DNA of 64,000 nucleotides from an uncultured cyanobacterium (GCA_903903925.1 CAIVAU010000141.1:1-64000); one strand, 5' to 3'. Numbered from the stretch's first letter, positions 51,706 through 61,682 are shown. Program-made: numbers and translations. Notes: generated by a model not told the origin, from the letters alone.

Positions 51706-54700
51706 TTACTCAGACTTTGCCTGAACCCGATCTAAGCAAGCCCTCAATTGGTCTGCTAGTACACGGACATTGGGTTCTCTGAATATGGAATCGTGATCGC
51801 CTGGTACAGGATGAATTTCTAATTCTCCGCTAACCAGATTGCCCCAGCCCATCTGGGGGTCAAGTTCCCATCCTTCAGATGGAGCTTTATAGGTAGTAGC
51901 TCTGAAGCAAATGACTAGACCGGAATAAACTCGTAGCACATAGTTTTTTTGTGCCTGTTTGTTAGCTGCTTCGACGACTAACTTAAGTTCTTTGTGAGTT
52001 GGGGAATGCCCGATATCCTGGGGAAACTGGCTTGGCGATTGCTTGATTCTTTGTTTTTGTTTGAACCAAATCATTAGCCACTTACTTTTGCCCTTGAGTT
52101 GCGTGTTTATGTAAGTCGGTCCAAGCTTTAAAAAGCTCTTGAAATGATTCCCGACTCTCTTTAATAATGGAACTCGTTTGAAAAAACCTCCTGAACCTGG
52201 GGTATCAAATAAAGCCAGCAAGGCGACCTTTTGACCCTGTGCAACTAGTTGCTGTGCCATTTCCCATGCTACCCAGCCACCAAAGGAGGCTCCTCCCAAA
52301 AAATAAGGTCCTTCGGGCTGGATAGTTTGGATCTGTTGAATGTAGAGAGTCGCCATGTCCTCAATCCGGGTCAAGAGTGGCTGTTTCCCATCTAGTCCTT
52401 GTGGTTGCAACGCATAAAATCGCTGATCTGTACCTAAATAATGTGCCAAATTGCGGTAATACAAAACACTGAAACCTAGGGCATGGACACAAAACAGAGG
52501 CGGTTTGGAACCGTTGGTTTGCATTGGCACTAACGACGACCCACTTACTGATCCTTCTGACGGACGAGTCTGGTTAGCTACGCCTTCAATCGCCACTCTT
52601 GATTGCTGAGATTGAAAGTTATCTTCTTTTTGATGGATAATATCGGCCAGTTGCTCAATAGTTGGTGCCTGTAAGAGGGTAGTCAAAGGGAGATATTTTC
52701 CTAGTTTTTGCTCAATTTGCATGAACATGCTCATTGCTAATAGAGAATGTCCGCCAAGAGCGAAGAAGTTATCTTTTATGCCGATAGGCTGGATGTCTAA
52801 AATCTCTTGCCAAATTGTTGTCAGTTTTAGTTCTAACTCATTTCGTGCAGCGACAAAGTTTTCTTGCGCGTCTGGTCTAAGTTTATCGGGGACTGGCAGG
52901 GCTTTTCGATCTAGCTTACCGTTAGGGGATAACGGCAGAGCGTGAAGCATCATAAAGACAGAAGGCACCATGTAGTCGGGCAGTTGTTCTGCGAGAAAAT
53001 GGCGTAGTGCATTTTCGTTGGGAACGGAATCTTGATTGGGAACAACGTAAGCTACGAGGCGTTTGTTACCTAGTCGTTCTTCTTGAACGATGACTACCGC
53101 CTCTTGCACCTCACGGTGTTCTTTCAAGACGGTTTCAATTTCGGAGAGTTCGATGCGGAAGCCCCGTACCTTAACTTGATGGTCAAGCCGACCTAGATAC
53201 TCAATGTTGCTATCACTTTTGTAGCGGGCTAAATCGCCAGTTTTGTACAAGCGACTTGCTGTTGAATTTTCAAAGGGATTGCAGATAAATTTCTCAGCAG
53301 TCAGTTCTGGACGGTTGAGATAGGCTCGAGCTAAACCCACACCACCAATATATATTTCACCAGGGACACCTATAGGCACAGGTTGCAGATGTGAGTCTAG
53401 TATATATATCTGCGTATTTGCGATTGGACGACCTATTGGAACGATTTGGTTTGTATGATCGCGATCGCAAGCAAAGAATGTGACATCGACAGCAGCCTCA
53501 GTGGGACCATAAAGATTGTGTAGTTTAGCATCAAGATTCTCCCAAAACCGCTTCTCTAGCTCTTTTGGCAGTGCTTCACCACTACACATCACCTGTCTCA
53601 GAGAACAGCAACCCTCTAGACGAGGCTCTTCTAGGAAAATTTGCAGCATTGAGGGCACAAAATGGAGAGTTGTGATCTCCTGTTCTACAATTAATCTAAC
53701 TAGGTAAGCACTGTCTTTGTGACCTTCTGGTCGAGCGACAATCAGACGGGCCCCTGTCAACAGCGGCCAGAAAAATTCCCAAACTGACACATCGAAGCTA
53801 AAGGGAGTTTTCTGGAGTACGCGATCTTCTGGTGTTAATTCATAAGCTTGTTGCATCCAGAGTAGGCGATTGCAAATGGCTTGGTGGGTGTTCATTGCTC
53901 CTTTTGGCTTACCTGTAGAGCCGGAGGTGTAGATTGTGTAAGCCAACTGAAGAGGATCGACACCACTGCTGGGATTTTCCGATTTTTGTTGAGCAATCTG
54001 TTCCCAATCAGCGTCTAGAAGCACTAACATAGCACAATGTTGGGGTAAAGAAACCACCAATTTCTGTTGAGTCAGTAACACAGCCACTTGAGAATCTTCC
54101 AGCATATACGCTATGCGTTCTTGGGGATAGCTAGGATCTATCGGTACATAAGCCCCACCCGCTTTCAGAATACCTAGTAGCCCAATCACCATCTCCAGGG
54201 AGCGATCGACACAGATTCCCACTAACATATCGGGTCCGATACCCAAGGCTTGCAAGTGGTGTGCCAGTTGATTAGCACTGATGTTCAACTCTTGGTAAGT
54301 CATCTGCTGGTCTTCAAAGACGACTGCGATCGCTTCAGGTGTTTTTTCTACTTGGGCTTCAAACAACTGATGGAGACACGTATCTTGGGGATAATCAGCA
54401 TGAGTATGATTCCACTCCACCAGGATTTTGTGCAGTTCTCTATCTGAGAGCAAAGGAAGCTTAGCAAGGCATCCTTCGGTCTCAGTGACAATACTTTGTA
54501 TAAAAGTAGTAAACTGGTCTTGCATTCTGGCAATGCTATCATCATCTAAAATCTGGGTATCATAAACCCAACAGCATTCTTTCCCCTCTTCTGGAATGAT
54601 GAACAGCAGTTGATACCCAGGTTTTGCTTTTGCTGCATCCAATCTTGTCACTTGTTCTATCAGCACGGAAGACCTGTATTCAAAACTCTGCTCCCACTGT

Positions 54701-55182
54701 GAACACAGTTCAGGATAGTTCTTTACCAGATCCCACAGATCATCCGTGTGCTTTGCAGTCAAGTCTATTTGCGTTTGTACAGTCTCAAACACTTGCTTAA
54801 AACTTTGCTGATGATCTATGTGTATGCGATAAGGCATATACTCAGCAAAAAAGCCTTCCAGTCCAACACATTGGTTTTGTAAATCTGATTTTAATCCAAT
54901 ATCAAAGTGGTAAGTCTGACTGATGCGGGCAAGATAAGCAATAAAGGCAGTTAGCAGGAAGTGACTCACAGTGCTAACGTCTGGACAACTCAAGATAAAT
55001 GTTGCCACTTCATCAGGGACAAGCCAATGCGATCGCTTGATCGTCGGTGCATTCGCAAGGAGTGATGCGGTCTTTGCATAGGGAAGCAAGATCGGCTGTC
55101 GTGTTGCTAATCTTTCTAACCAGAAGCCTTCATGCTTCACCAGCTTTGCCTCAAACGTTTCAATGCGCTTCGCTATATCCAT
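51706..55182 (-). CDS. Single-module NRPS: C-like, A (Ser-type code), PCP, thioesterase
   Basis: 1158 residues from ATG 55182 (MDIAKRIETFEAKLVKHEGF). A longer open frame to 55296 exists, but its start is not convincing. Domains: a condensation-like half domain (about 1-230) without HHxxxDG, adenylation (about 250-760; TSGSTGKPKG near 419), PCP with GGHSLLA (Ser about 812) and thioesterase with GASFGG and GDHDS. Reading the ten code positions by eye against GrsA gives D-V-W-H-M-S-L-V-D-K, close to serine codes such as that of EntF. A serine-loading A-PCP-TE unit recalls EntF but lacks its active condensation half. It may be a starter module or a remnant; no partner genes lie in this window. 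Confidence 0.85.
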   Translation of the reverse strand: MDIAKRIETFEAKLVKHEGFWLERLATRQPILLPYAKTASLLANAPTIKRSHWLVPDEVATFILSCPDVSTVSHFLLTAFIAYLARISQTYHFDIGLKSDLQNQCVGLEGFFAEYMPYRIHIDHQQSFKQVFETVQTQIDLTAKHTDDLWDLVKNYPELCSQWEQSFEYRSSVLIEQVTRLDAAKAKPGYQLLFIIPEEGKECCWVYDTQILDDDSIARMQDQFTTFIQSIVTETEGCLAKLPLLSDRELHKILVEWNHTHADYPQDTCLHQLFEAQVEKTPEAIAVVFEDQQMTYQELNISANQLAHHLQALGIGPDMLVGICVDRSLEMVIGLLGILKAGGAYVPIDPSYPQERIAYMLEDSQVAVLLTQQKLVVSLPQHCAMLVLLDADWEQIAQQKSENPSSGVDPLQLAYTIYTSGSTGKPKGAMNTHQAICNRLLWMQQAYELTPEDRVLQKTPFSFDVSVWEFFWPLLTGARLIVARPEGHKDSAYLVRLIVEQEITTLHFVPSMLQIFLEEPRLEGCCSLRQVMCSGEALPKELEKRFWENLDAKLHNLYGPTEAAVDVTFFACDRDHTNQIVPIGRPIANTQIYILDSHLQPVPIGVPGEIYIGGVGLARAYLNRPELTAEKFICNPFENSTASRLYKTGDLARYKSDSNIEYLGRLDHQVKVRGFRIELSEIETVLKEHREVQEAVVIVQEERLGNKRLVAYVVPNQDSVPNENALRHFLAEQLPDYMVPSVFMMLHALPLSPNGKLDRKALPVPDKLRPDAQENFVAARNELELKLTTIWQEILDIQPIGIKDNFFALGGHSLLAMSMFMQIEQKLGKYLPLTTLLQAPTIEQLADIIHQKEDNFQSQQSRVAIEGVANQTRPSEGSVSGSSLVPMQTNGSKPPLFCVHALGFSVLYYRNLAHYLGTDQRFYALQPQGLDGKQPLLTRIEDMATLYIQQIQTIQPEGPYFLGGASFGGWVAWEMAQQLVAQGQKVALLALFDTPGSGGFFKRVPLLKRVGNHFKSFLKLGPTYINTQLKGKSKWLMIWFKQKQRIKQSPSQFPQDIGHSPTHKELKLVVEAANKQAQKNYVLRVYSGLVICFRATTYKAPSEGWELDPQMGWGNLVSGELEIHPVPGDHDSIFREPNVRVLADQLRACLDRVQAKSE

Positions 55183-55724
55183 ATCAATAAGCCATAAAAT
55201 AAAGTTAATTAGCCCGCATTCCTCGACTGCACCAAGCCCTACCCCTTCCGGGAAGCAAGCGTGACAAGCAGCAGCAACCACAGAAGAAGGACCCATGAGT
55301 CAATGGGTTAACTCCTCTCGTCGTCATCGAGTTTATTCTTCAATTAATTATTTTTACGATGCTCATTTATTTTATTCAAAGCAACGGGTGATGCCTACCA
55401 GCAAACTTACTAATCTTATTTATGATGGAAACCTATTAAGATACCATTATAACAGTAATTACACCATAACACAAAATCATGGATGTATAGTAAATACACC
55501 ATGATTTTTAAAGTTTTAATACTAATTGAAACCAGAGTATGTGTTTACACCCTTAATCAAGGGTAGCGTCTTCAATATGACAGGTGGAACACAAGGATGA
55601 CGCAACTTATTCTACAGTTTTCTGTACCAAGAGGGAGCAGGGAGCAGGGAGTAGGGAATAGGGAGTATTTCAAGGAGGTGTTTCTGACCTTCATAACGAG
55701 TGGTGCGCCGCCCGTGGGTTGCTC
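55183..55724. other. 542-bp spacer upstream of the NRPS
   Basis: The AT-rich part (55290-55600) holds no ORF of note. At 55629-55668 there is a purine-rich AGGGAGC repeat, and at 55681-55719 the left copy of an inverted dispersed repeat. Confidence 0.5.
55681..55719. repeat. Dispersed repeat, copy 1 (inverted relative to copy 2)
   Basis: TTTCTGACCTTCATAACG followed by a GC-rich part ending GCCGCCCGTGGG. The reverse complement occurs at 57623-57661 with few mismatches; both are linked to AGGGAGC/CTCCCTG blocks. Confidence 0.85.
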
Positions 55725-56195
55725 CTAACCGCCAATTGTTGAAGAGTCAGGTTTAGGATGGTTAGCACGCCATTGTTGACGTAATTGTTCAAGTTGTGTC
55801 TGTTGGTCAGGAGTCAAGACTGCTTTCATTTGCTCTCTGGAAGATATCCTAAGTGCTTTTAAATCGCTTTGTTGCTGCGGGGTGAGATTCATGGCTTGTC
55901 TTGCAGCTTTGAAACCTTGATGATTTTGCATTGCAGTTTTAAAGGCTTGTTGTTGTTCTGGAGTGATAATTTGTTGAATTTGCTCATGAGTTGCTTGGCG
56001 AATCTGCTTCAGTTGCGCTTTTTGTGAGTCAGAGAGTCCAAGACTCTTAAAAAACTCTCTTCTACCAGAATGGGGAAGTGTCTGCGCTATTTGTAATGGT
56101 GTATGTAAGTTTGTATTTGCTTTAGCGGCGAAAGGAATCGCGGTTAAGGCAACAGCAAATGCTCCAGCAATTAATGATAAAGTTTTGATTTTCAT
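55725..56195 (-). CDS. Periplasmic Spy/CpxP-like protein
   Basis: 156 residues from ATG 56195. A signal peptide (MKIKTLSLIAGAFAVALTA with AAKA cleavage) precedes a helical mature part with two copies of the LTxxQ signature: LSDSQKAQLKQIRQATHEQI and LTPQQQSDLKALRISSREQM, typical of the Spy/CpxP fold (a cradle-shaped chaperone). A longer open frame upstream is not coding-like. In other bacteria these proteins counter envelope stress or metals. Likely periplasmic. Confidence 0.75.
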   Translation of the reverse strand: MKIKTLSLIAGAFAVALTAIPFAAKANTNLHTPLQIAQTLPHSGRREFFKSLGLSDSQKAQLKQIRQATHEQIQQIITPEQQQAFKTAMQNHQGFKAARQAMNLTPQQQSDLKALRISSREQMKAVLTPDQQTQLEQLRQQWRANHPKPDSSTIGG

Positions 56196-56769
56196 TGATT
56201 TACGTAGTGGTTTTTCTCTTGACACAACCATTATATAAATCACCATGTGATGACTGAATGATGCTAAAGTCATGAAACATCCATGACTGAAGTCACGTTT
56301 AGTCCCAACTCCCAACTCCCAACTCCTATAAAAAAAACTACCACCACGAGGGTGATAGGGGATCAATTAATTAAGCTGCGTGAGGCACTGACAAATAATA
56401 AAATGTCCAGGTAAGTACGACACTGCTCGGATAAGCAGGGGAAGCAGGGGAGGCGCTTGGGTTGCAGGGGAGGCAAAACTCTTCAAGAGCCTCAATTTCT
56501 CCCCCTGCTCTTATACTGCTTGCCTCAACTAAGAAATTCCAAAACCTACGCAGTATTGGCACAGGTGGGACTTGGTCGTTATGGAACTATTTTTTGTCCT
56601 CTGCGATTTTTATAGTTGACAACAAAATCAGCTTATGCAGTTTTGCTTCCCTTACCCCCCTGCGAAGAGATCCCTATTTCTTTCGCAAAAATTCTTGACG
56701 AAAAGAATGATAAAGTTTATACATGAGATACGGTTGATCATTTCTGTTAAATACTTATAGATTTAAATT
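56196..56769. other. 574-bp spacer with short repeats
   Basis: Holds CCCAACTC tandem units (about 56310-56325), GGGGAAGCAGGGGAGGC repeats (56439-56477) and an AT-rich leader of the FkbM gene. No credible ORF. Confidence 0.5.
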
Positions 56770-57519
56770 ATGAAGAAAGCCCTGAGAAACTTTACCCGCA
56801 GATTTGGAATAGATATCGTTAGATATTATCCTACCCCTGAAGAAAGAGCCAAAGCAATAGACTTTGATGGGGAAAATTCTAGCTTTTTGAAGTTATTCAC
56901 TTTGAATTCTATAGATTTAGTCCTAGATGTTGGAGCTAATACTGGACAATTTGCTATTGATTTCTTTAAAACAGGATATGACGGCAAAATAGTATCTTTT
57001 GAACCATTATCCTCTGCCTATTCTGAATTGGTAACAGCTAGTAAACTATATTCTGACTGGATAGTCGCAGAAAGATGTGCAATAGGTGATACTAACGGAG
57101 AAATTGAAATCAATATTTCCAAGAATCCTCAAAGCAGTTCTATATTACCTATGCTACAGTCACATTTAGATGCTTCACCAAATTCTCTGTATGTGGGGTC
57201 GGAAAAAGTTAAGGTATATAGACTTTCAGATGTAGCTGCTCAGTATGTAACAAAAGCCAAAGCAGTTTTTCTGAAAATTGATGTGCAAGGATTTGAAAAT
57301 CAGGTATTGTCTGGGGCGGTAGAAATTTTACCAAAGATTAAAGGAATGCAATTAGAAATGTCTTTGGTCCCTCTATATCAAGGTGAGACATTATTTGATG
57401 AAATGTTAGACAAGATGAGAACAATAGGATTTAAACTTTACAATATATATCCAGGATTTACAGATTATCGTACAGGAAGAATGTTACAATGCAACGGGAT
57501 ATTTTTTAGAGAAAACTAA
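56770..57519 (+). CDS. FkbM-family methyltransferase
   Basis: 249 residues, S-adenosylmethionine-dependent. LVLDVGANTGQFAIDFF is motif I (SAM site), GKIVSFEPL the acidic loop, KIDVQGFENQVLSGA a key FkbM motif, and EMSLVPLYQGE the C-terminal motif. FkbM enzymes O-methylate sugars or polyketides; near a glycosyltransferase, sugar methylation is plausible. It is AT-rich compared with the preceding spacer, complete, and not obviously part of an operon. Confidence 0.9.
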   Translation: MKKALRNFTRRFGIDIVRYYPTPEERAKAIDFDGENSSFLKLFTLNSIDLVLDVGANTGQFAIDFFKTGYDGKIVSFEPLSSAYSELVTASKLYSDWIVAERCAIGDTNGEIEINISKNPQSSSILPMLQSHLDASPNSLYVGSEKVKVYRLSDVAAQYVTKAKAVFLKIDVQGFENQVLSGAVEILPKIKGMQLEMSLVPLYQGETLFDEMLDKMRTIGFKLYNIYPGFTDYRTGRMLQCNGIFFREN

Positions 57520-57539
57520 GAAAATGTGCATCAAGTGGT

Positions 57540-57607
57540 GTAGGGTAGGCAGTGGTTATGTATTTTGCTGACTATATCCAAGTTTTGGTAGGCACTGCCC
57601 ACCCTAC
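57540..57607. repeat. Imperfect palindrome, MITE-like
   Basis: GTAGGGTAGGCAGTG (57540-57554) and CACTGCCCACCCTAC (57593-57607) pair with one mismatch around a 38-nt loop. Confidence 0.8.
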
Positions 57608-57622
57608 GTGTCTGTTAAGAGC

Positions 57623-57661
57623 GCCCCACGGGCGGCACACCACCCGTTATGAAGGTCAGAA
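57623..57661. repeat. Dispersed repeat, copy 2 (inverted relative to copy 1)
   Basis: Reverse complement of 55681-55719, followed by CTCCCTG-rich sequence at 57662-57708 as the mirror of the purine block near copy 1. Confidence 0.85.
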
Positions 57662-57682
57662 ACTCCCCCTGCTCCCTGCTCC

Positions 57683-58912
57683 CTACTCCCTATTCCCTGC
57701 TCCCTCTGAATTAGCAAATATTGGTGGATGGAAAGATTCATCTACATGATTGAGAATTTTATGAGTTCGATCTTCCCAAGAAAACTGACGCGCAAAATTT
57801 ATACTATCGGCATAACCTTCTACTCTTCTGGGATATGTTGCCAATACGTGCTGAACACATTCAGCAAATTTATGAGGATCATCTGGTTCACACCAACCAG
57901 CAACTAAAGGAGAATCTTTAAATACCATTAAAGGTGGAATCTCAGTCACTACAATGGGAGTTCCCGCAGCCATGTACTGAAAGAATTTAACTGGATTTGT
58001 GATATCTGCTGCTGTACCAGAAAGATGAGGATGAGCCAAAATATCAGCTGATTGCAGCAAGCTCACCAATCGTTCTCGTGGTAGTATCCAGCCTAAAAAT
58101 TTAATGTTTTCTACTTGATTATCTCTAGCTAACTGCTGATAAGCCTGGACTTGTGAATTTTGACCACCTGTGACGGCAAACTGAATTTGGGGTAATTCCT
58201 TAGCAACATCAATTAACAAATCGATTCCTTTGAAAGGATACAAAGCGCCTGAATAAACAACTAAATGTTTACGTCCATCTGCCAGTAATTCTCGACGCCA
58301 TTGTTCAGCAGCTTCAGGCTGTCTGACCAAAAATGATTGATCAAACCCGTTATATAACCAGATAACTTTTTCCGCTGGCATTCCAGATTTTATCAGACTT
58401 TGGCGAATTGGTTCAGATTGGGTGATAGCAATTTGAAAAAATGGACTGTGGACGATTTCTGGTTCAAATGGTCGTTCTTGAAAGTAGTGTCGCTCATAGA
58501 TAACTGGAATTTTATGCTTAACAGATGCTTTGGCAAAATTCCAATCTCTAGTATGTACAATTTTCGTATGACGTAGGAGATGAAAAGGTAAGTAATATTT
58601 AGTTGCGATTGTACTAGAATTAGTAAGCTTACCCTGAATCCTGTCAATAGGCCAAGGCATAGGTAGAAGAGCAACTCTTAGCTTTTCTTGAGCATTATAA
58701 AATTCCACAAACTTAGTATCCGGCTGTTTCGGCTGAAAAGGATAAAACCACCGTAGCGGACTCAGCGCACCATTACCCTTATCTGGATAAACCAACACCG
58801 AAGAGTAACCCAAATTAGCTGCTGCATTAGCACAAAGCACATCATGAATTTCATGAGCCGTGTCCGGTCGCATTGAGATTTTGTCTGTATAATAAATGTA
58901 TTTATTTTTCAT
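57683..58912 (-). CDS. Glycosyltransferase family 4-like protein
   Basis: 409 residues. The C-terminal Rossmann domain has VVYSGALYPFKGIDLLIDVA, IKFLGWILPRERLVSLLQSA and the donor-binding segment DITNPVKFFQYMAAGTPIVV with its Glu (VTEIPP), as in GT4 enzymes. The last about 10 residues (EGAGNRE) are encoded by the CTCCCTG repeat block at 57690-57712, so the true C-terminus has been overwritten by a repeat. It is divergent from the MoaD-like gene; the two upstream regions are only about 30 bp apart. Confidence 0.85.
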   Translation of the reverse strand: MKNKYIYYTDKISMRPDTAHEIHDVLCANAAANLGYSSVLVYPDKGNGALSPLRWFYPFQPKQPDTKFVEFYNAQEKLRVALLPMPWPIDRIQGKLTNSSTIATKYYLPFHLLRHTKIVHTRDWNFAKASVKHKIPVIYERHYFQERPFEPEIVHSPFFQIAITQSEPIRQSLIKSGMPAEKVIWLYNGFDQSFLVRQPEAAEQWRRELLADGRKHLVVYSGALYPFKGIDLLIDVAKELPQIQFAVTGGQNSQVQAYQQLARDNQVENIKFLGWILPRERLVSLLQSADILAHPHLSGTAADITNPVKFFQYMAAGTPIVVTEIPPLMVFKDSPLVAGWCEPDDPHKFAECVQHVLATYPRRVEGYADSINFARQFSWEDRTHKILNHVDESFHPPIFANSEGAGNRE

Positions 58913-58946
58913 TCAAAAAACAAATCCTATAGCGAAAATACCTAAT

Positions 58947-59213
58947 ATGTCTAAATCTTCTATATCTGTCAACGTTAAGTTATTTGCTGCTTACCAAGAA
59001 GCATACAGAGTTCCAGAACTGGCACTGGAACTTCCTCAAGATACACCAGTCAAGACCGTGTGCGATCGCCTCATTACCGAACACCCCGAACTTGCGAAAT
59101 GGCGTGATGTAACTCGCTTTGGGGTTAATCTGCTGTTTGTAGAACCAGATACCATCCTGCAAGATGGCGACGAAGTTGTGTTAATTCCTCCCGTAAGTGG
59201 TGGAGTCAACTAA
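58947..59213 (+). CDS. MoaD/ThiS-like ubiquitin-fold protein
   Basis: 88 residues from ATG 58947 (MSKSSISVNVKLFAAYQEAY). It is a beta-grasp protein, and the C-terminal region LQDGDEVVLIPPVSGGVN carries the conserved GG pair typical of sulfur-carrier proteins. In MoaD and ThiS, GG is the last two residues; here two residues (Val, Asn) follow. Unless they are removed, thiocarboxylation would not occur as in the standard proteins. The pathway cannot be told from this window. Confidence 0.75.
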   Translation: MSKSSISVNVKLFAAYQEAYRVPELALELPQDTPVKTVCDRLITEHPELAKWRDVTRFGVNLLFVEPDTILQDGDEVVLIPPVSGGVN

Positions 59214-59435
59214 ACAAGCATCAGTCGCTTCACTCCAATTCAAAAGTCAAAAATCAGATCTACACAAAAAGGATTTTATGCTTTTCAGGTAGGAGCTTGA
59301 CTCTCGTTTCCTCTGTCCTGTTCACAGATTAACTACGTTGAGCTTCAACTGTCAATACTGACAACATCATTACTCCCTTCCCCCTGTAAGATTACGGATG
59401 TCAATTCTTCTCCCCTGCCCCCCTGCCCACTCTAA

Positions 59436-61682
59436 TTACTTCACCTGAGCATGAAAACGAATAAACCCGTAAGAATTTGTCGGAGTGCCCGAAGCAGTTG
59501 CATGGGGTAAAGTGCTAGGGCTCTTGACAGGATAGATCACAACTGCTCCGTTAGTGTTACTACCTGAACAGGCAGCGGGTAGCGTCGTCCCTGCGGGGAA
59601 GAACTGTCCCCTGTCACTATCAGCAGCATTACTTAAATATACGGTAGGAGTCGTAGGCAACTTTGTAGAATCAAGGGCAAGTGCTATACCCTGATCGACT
59701 CCAGGTAAACCGCCATCTGTAGGAGTTAAACCATTAAAGGCTGTGGGAAGAAAGGTCGTATTGTTGGGTATGAGGTCGCAGATGCTGACATTCGTAGCAT
59801 CCCTCGTCCCATTAGACAAGAAGTAGACTGTGTATTCCAAGTCATCCCCCGGCTGAACGAATCCTCCATTAATGACACCTCGCAGGTAGGTAGAGGTAGG
59901 GTTTGGCCAATTGGGGTCATTGTCATCAGTGCTTGTCGGGTCATGAACATACTGATTAAAGGGTACACCATTAACCGAAGTGATGCGTTTGACCAGCAAC
60001 AGTTTAGGAGTTCCAGGAGGTATGATATTCAGTAAGGTAGTAGTCGCACTACTGGGGATATAAGTCCATATATCCAAACCCTTAGTGTCTCCAAAGGAGC
60101 CAGTACATCTAGCGTTAGTGTTGCCTTTATTACCTTGTTGACCAAAGGCTCGCTGATTGGTTGTGGTATCAAACCCATTAATCGGGTCACTGAATGGTAT
60201 AGTGGGTGGGCTAATGCCGCAGAGTACGCTCCCGATCGTGCCAACATTACCCCCACCCACAGTTTTATACCCACGATCATCATAAAATCCCGTTGTGTTT
60301 CCTAAAGGATTGGTTGCATTCAGCAGCCTCATGGTAGGCCCACCATAATAATTATTTTCGGCATCTAGCATGGGAAAGTGATATTCACCAGCATGAACTG
60401 TGATACTGGCTTTGTAGTTGCTACCATTGGGGAAGTAGTTACCACTGTTATCTTTACCATTCCAAGAAACTGACTGCGCTCCAGAAATGAGCATGTAACC
60501 ACGTATCACCCGATTTTGTGGGTTAGTGGGGTCAAAATTGGTGCCGTCTTGGCTGAGAATAATTTGGTAATTGCCTGTGATTGTGCTGTTGAAGGAAAAT
60601 GTACCACCTGTGCTATAGCTACTATTGTTGGCTCCTGCTGTACCAGTAAAATTTAGGGAACTCACAGTCCCAATAATTGGGATTGGGGAAATACCAACTC
60701 CATCTAAAGTACCATCTGCTCGGTAACGGTTGATGTATCCTAGGGCATTGGAATCAAGAGGGTTGAAAAAAGTAGGGTACTGGGGAGACGACAGCTTAGT
60801 ACCCCCGTCAGGATTTGAAACTTGACCATCCTGACCAAGAACGTCGTGATAAAGAATTGATTTGCCGTCGCTGTCAAAAAAACCTGCTTGACTACCATAG
60901 ATCACAAATCCGTTTGGGTCTGTTCCCCTGAGGTCTATTTTATACCGATAACCATCGGTTGTGATGGGATAGGTCGAGAAGTAGAGGGGAAGCCCGTTAC
61001 TACCTGTGAATAAGGCTAAATAGTAGGCGAATAACCGCCCGTTGATGTCGGTTGTGGAGTTCTGATCGCTACGTACTGTTACGTCCCAAGCAGCAACACT
61101 GCTTCCCTGAGTCATATTGAAGTTGTTGGGACTATTTAAATTAATATCTCCGGTGGGACCACCATCGGCTGCGGAGTTACTTCCCGCAGATCCGTAGAAA
61201 ACGATGTCATAAATTCCTGTGGATGGCGCTTGATAGTAACAGGGGGTATAACCGGTGGTATTGCCTGTACCAGAAATAGAACTGGGCCCTGCCAACTCCT
61301 GGGCACGACTTGAGATATACCCTTGCCCAGGTTGAGATGAACACTTGAAATTTGGCGTCGCTGAAATAGTTTCGCTACCGATACTTCCAATGATTTGACC
61401 GGGATTGTAAACTAAGATGTCGCCACTCCCTTGCCCTACAGCGCTTGAACCTAACAGAATATACTCTCCTTGATTGGCGTATACTTTCAGTAAGGTTCGT
61501 CGTGTCACGATACCGCCGTATTTGTCTGTTCTCCATTCTAAGTTAGCTCTGGCACTACCAGCAGGAGCAGAGCTAGGATACAGTGTACGGCTACCTTCTG
61601 CTTGAGCTGGTTGTATGCAGGAAGTTAGGGCACAGAGTAATAGGGTAAGGCTAGTTAATAGTTTTCTATAGTCATTAGTCAT
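59436..61682 (-). CDS. Large secreted DUF11-domain protein
   Basis: 748 residues with a signal peptide (LTSLTLLLCALTSCIQPAQA). The mature part is Gly/Ser/Asn/Thr-rich and looks like surface beta-solenoid or Ig-like material. The C-terminal third includes PGDDLEYTVYFLSNGTRDAT and SICDLIPNNTTFLP, a DUF11-type surface repeat. No enzymatic motif. The start lies at the edge of a TTAGTCA repeat block that separates it from the barrel gene. It probably goes to the outer membrane or cell surface with that barrel. Confidence 0.75.
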   Translation of the reverse strand: MTNDYRKLLTSLTLLLCALTSCIQPAQAEGSRTLYPSSAPAGSARANLEWRTDKYGGIVTRRTLLKVYANQGEYILLGSSAVGQGSGDILVYNPGQIIGSIGSETISATPNFKCSSQPGQGYISSRAQELAGPSSISGTGNTTGYTPCYYQAPSTGIYDIVFYGSAGSNSAADGGPTGDINLNSPNNFNMTQGSSVAAWDVTVRSDQNSTTDINGRLFAYYLALFTGSNGLPLYFSTYPITTDGYRYKIDLRGTDPNGFVIYGSQAGFFDSDGKSILYHDVLGQDGQVSNPDGGTKLSSPQYPTFFNPLDSNALGYINRYRADGTLDGVGISPIPIIGTVSSLNFTGTAGANNSSYSTGGTFSFNSTITGNYQIILSQDGTNFDPTNPQNRVIRGYMLISGAQSVSWNGKDNSGNYFPNGSNYKASITVHAGEYHFPMLDAENNYYGGPTMRLLNATNPLGNTTGFYDDRGYKTVGGGNVGTIGSVLCGISPPTIPFSDPINGFDTTTNQRAFGQQGNKGNTNARCTGSFGDTKGLDIWTYIPSSATTTLLNIIPPGTPKLLLVKRITSVNGVPFNQYVHDPTSTDDNDPNWPNPTSTYLRGVINGGFVQPGDDLEYTVYFLSNGTRDATNVSICDLIPNNTTFLPTAFNGLTPTDGGLPGVDQGIALALDSTKLPTTPTVYLSNAADSDRGQFFPAGTTLPAACSGSNTNGAVVIYPVKSPSTLPHATASGTPTNSYGFIRFHAQVK

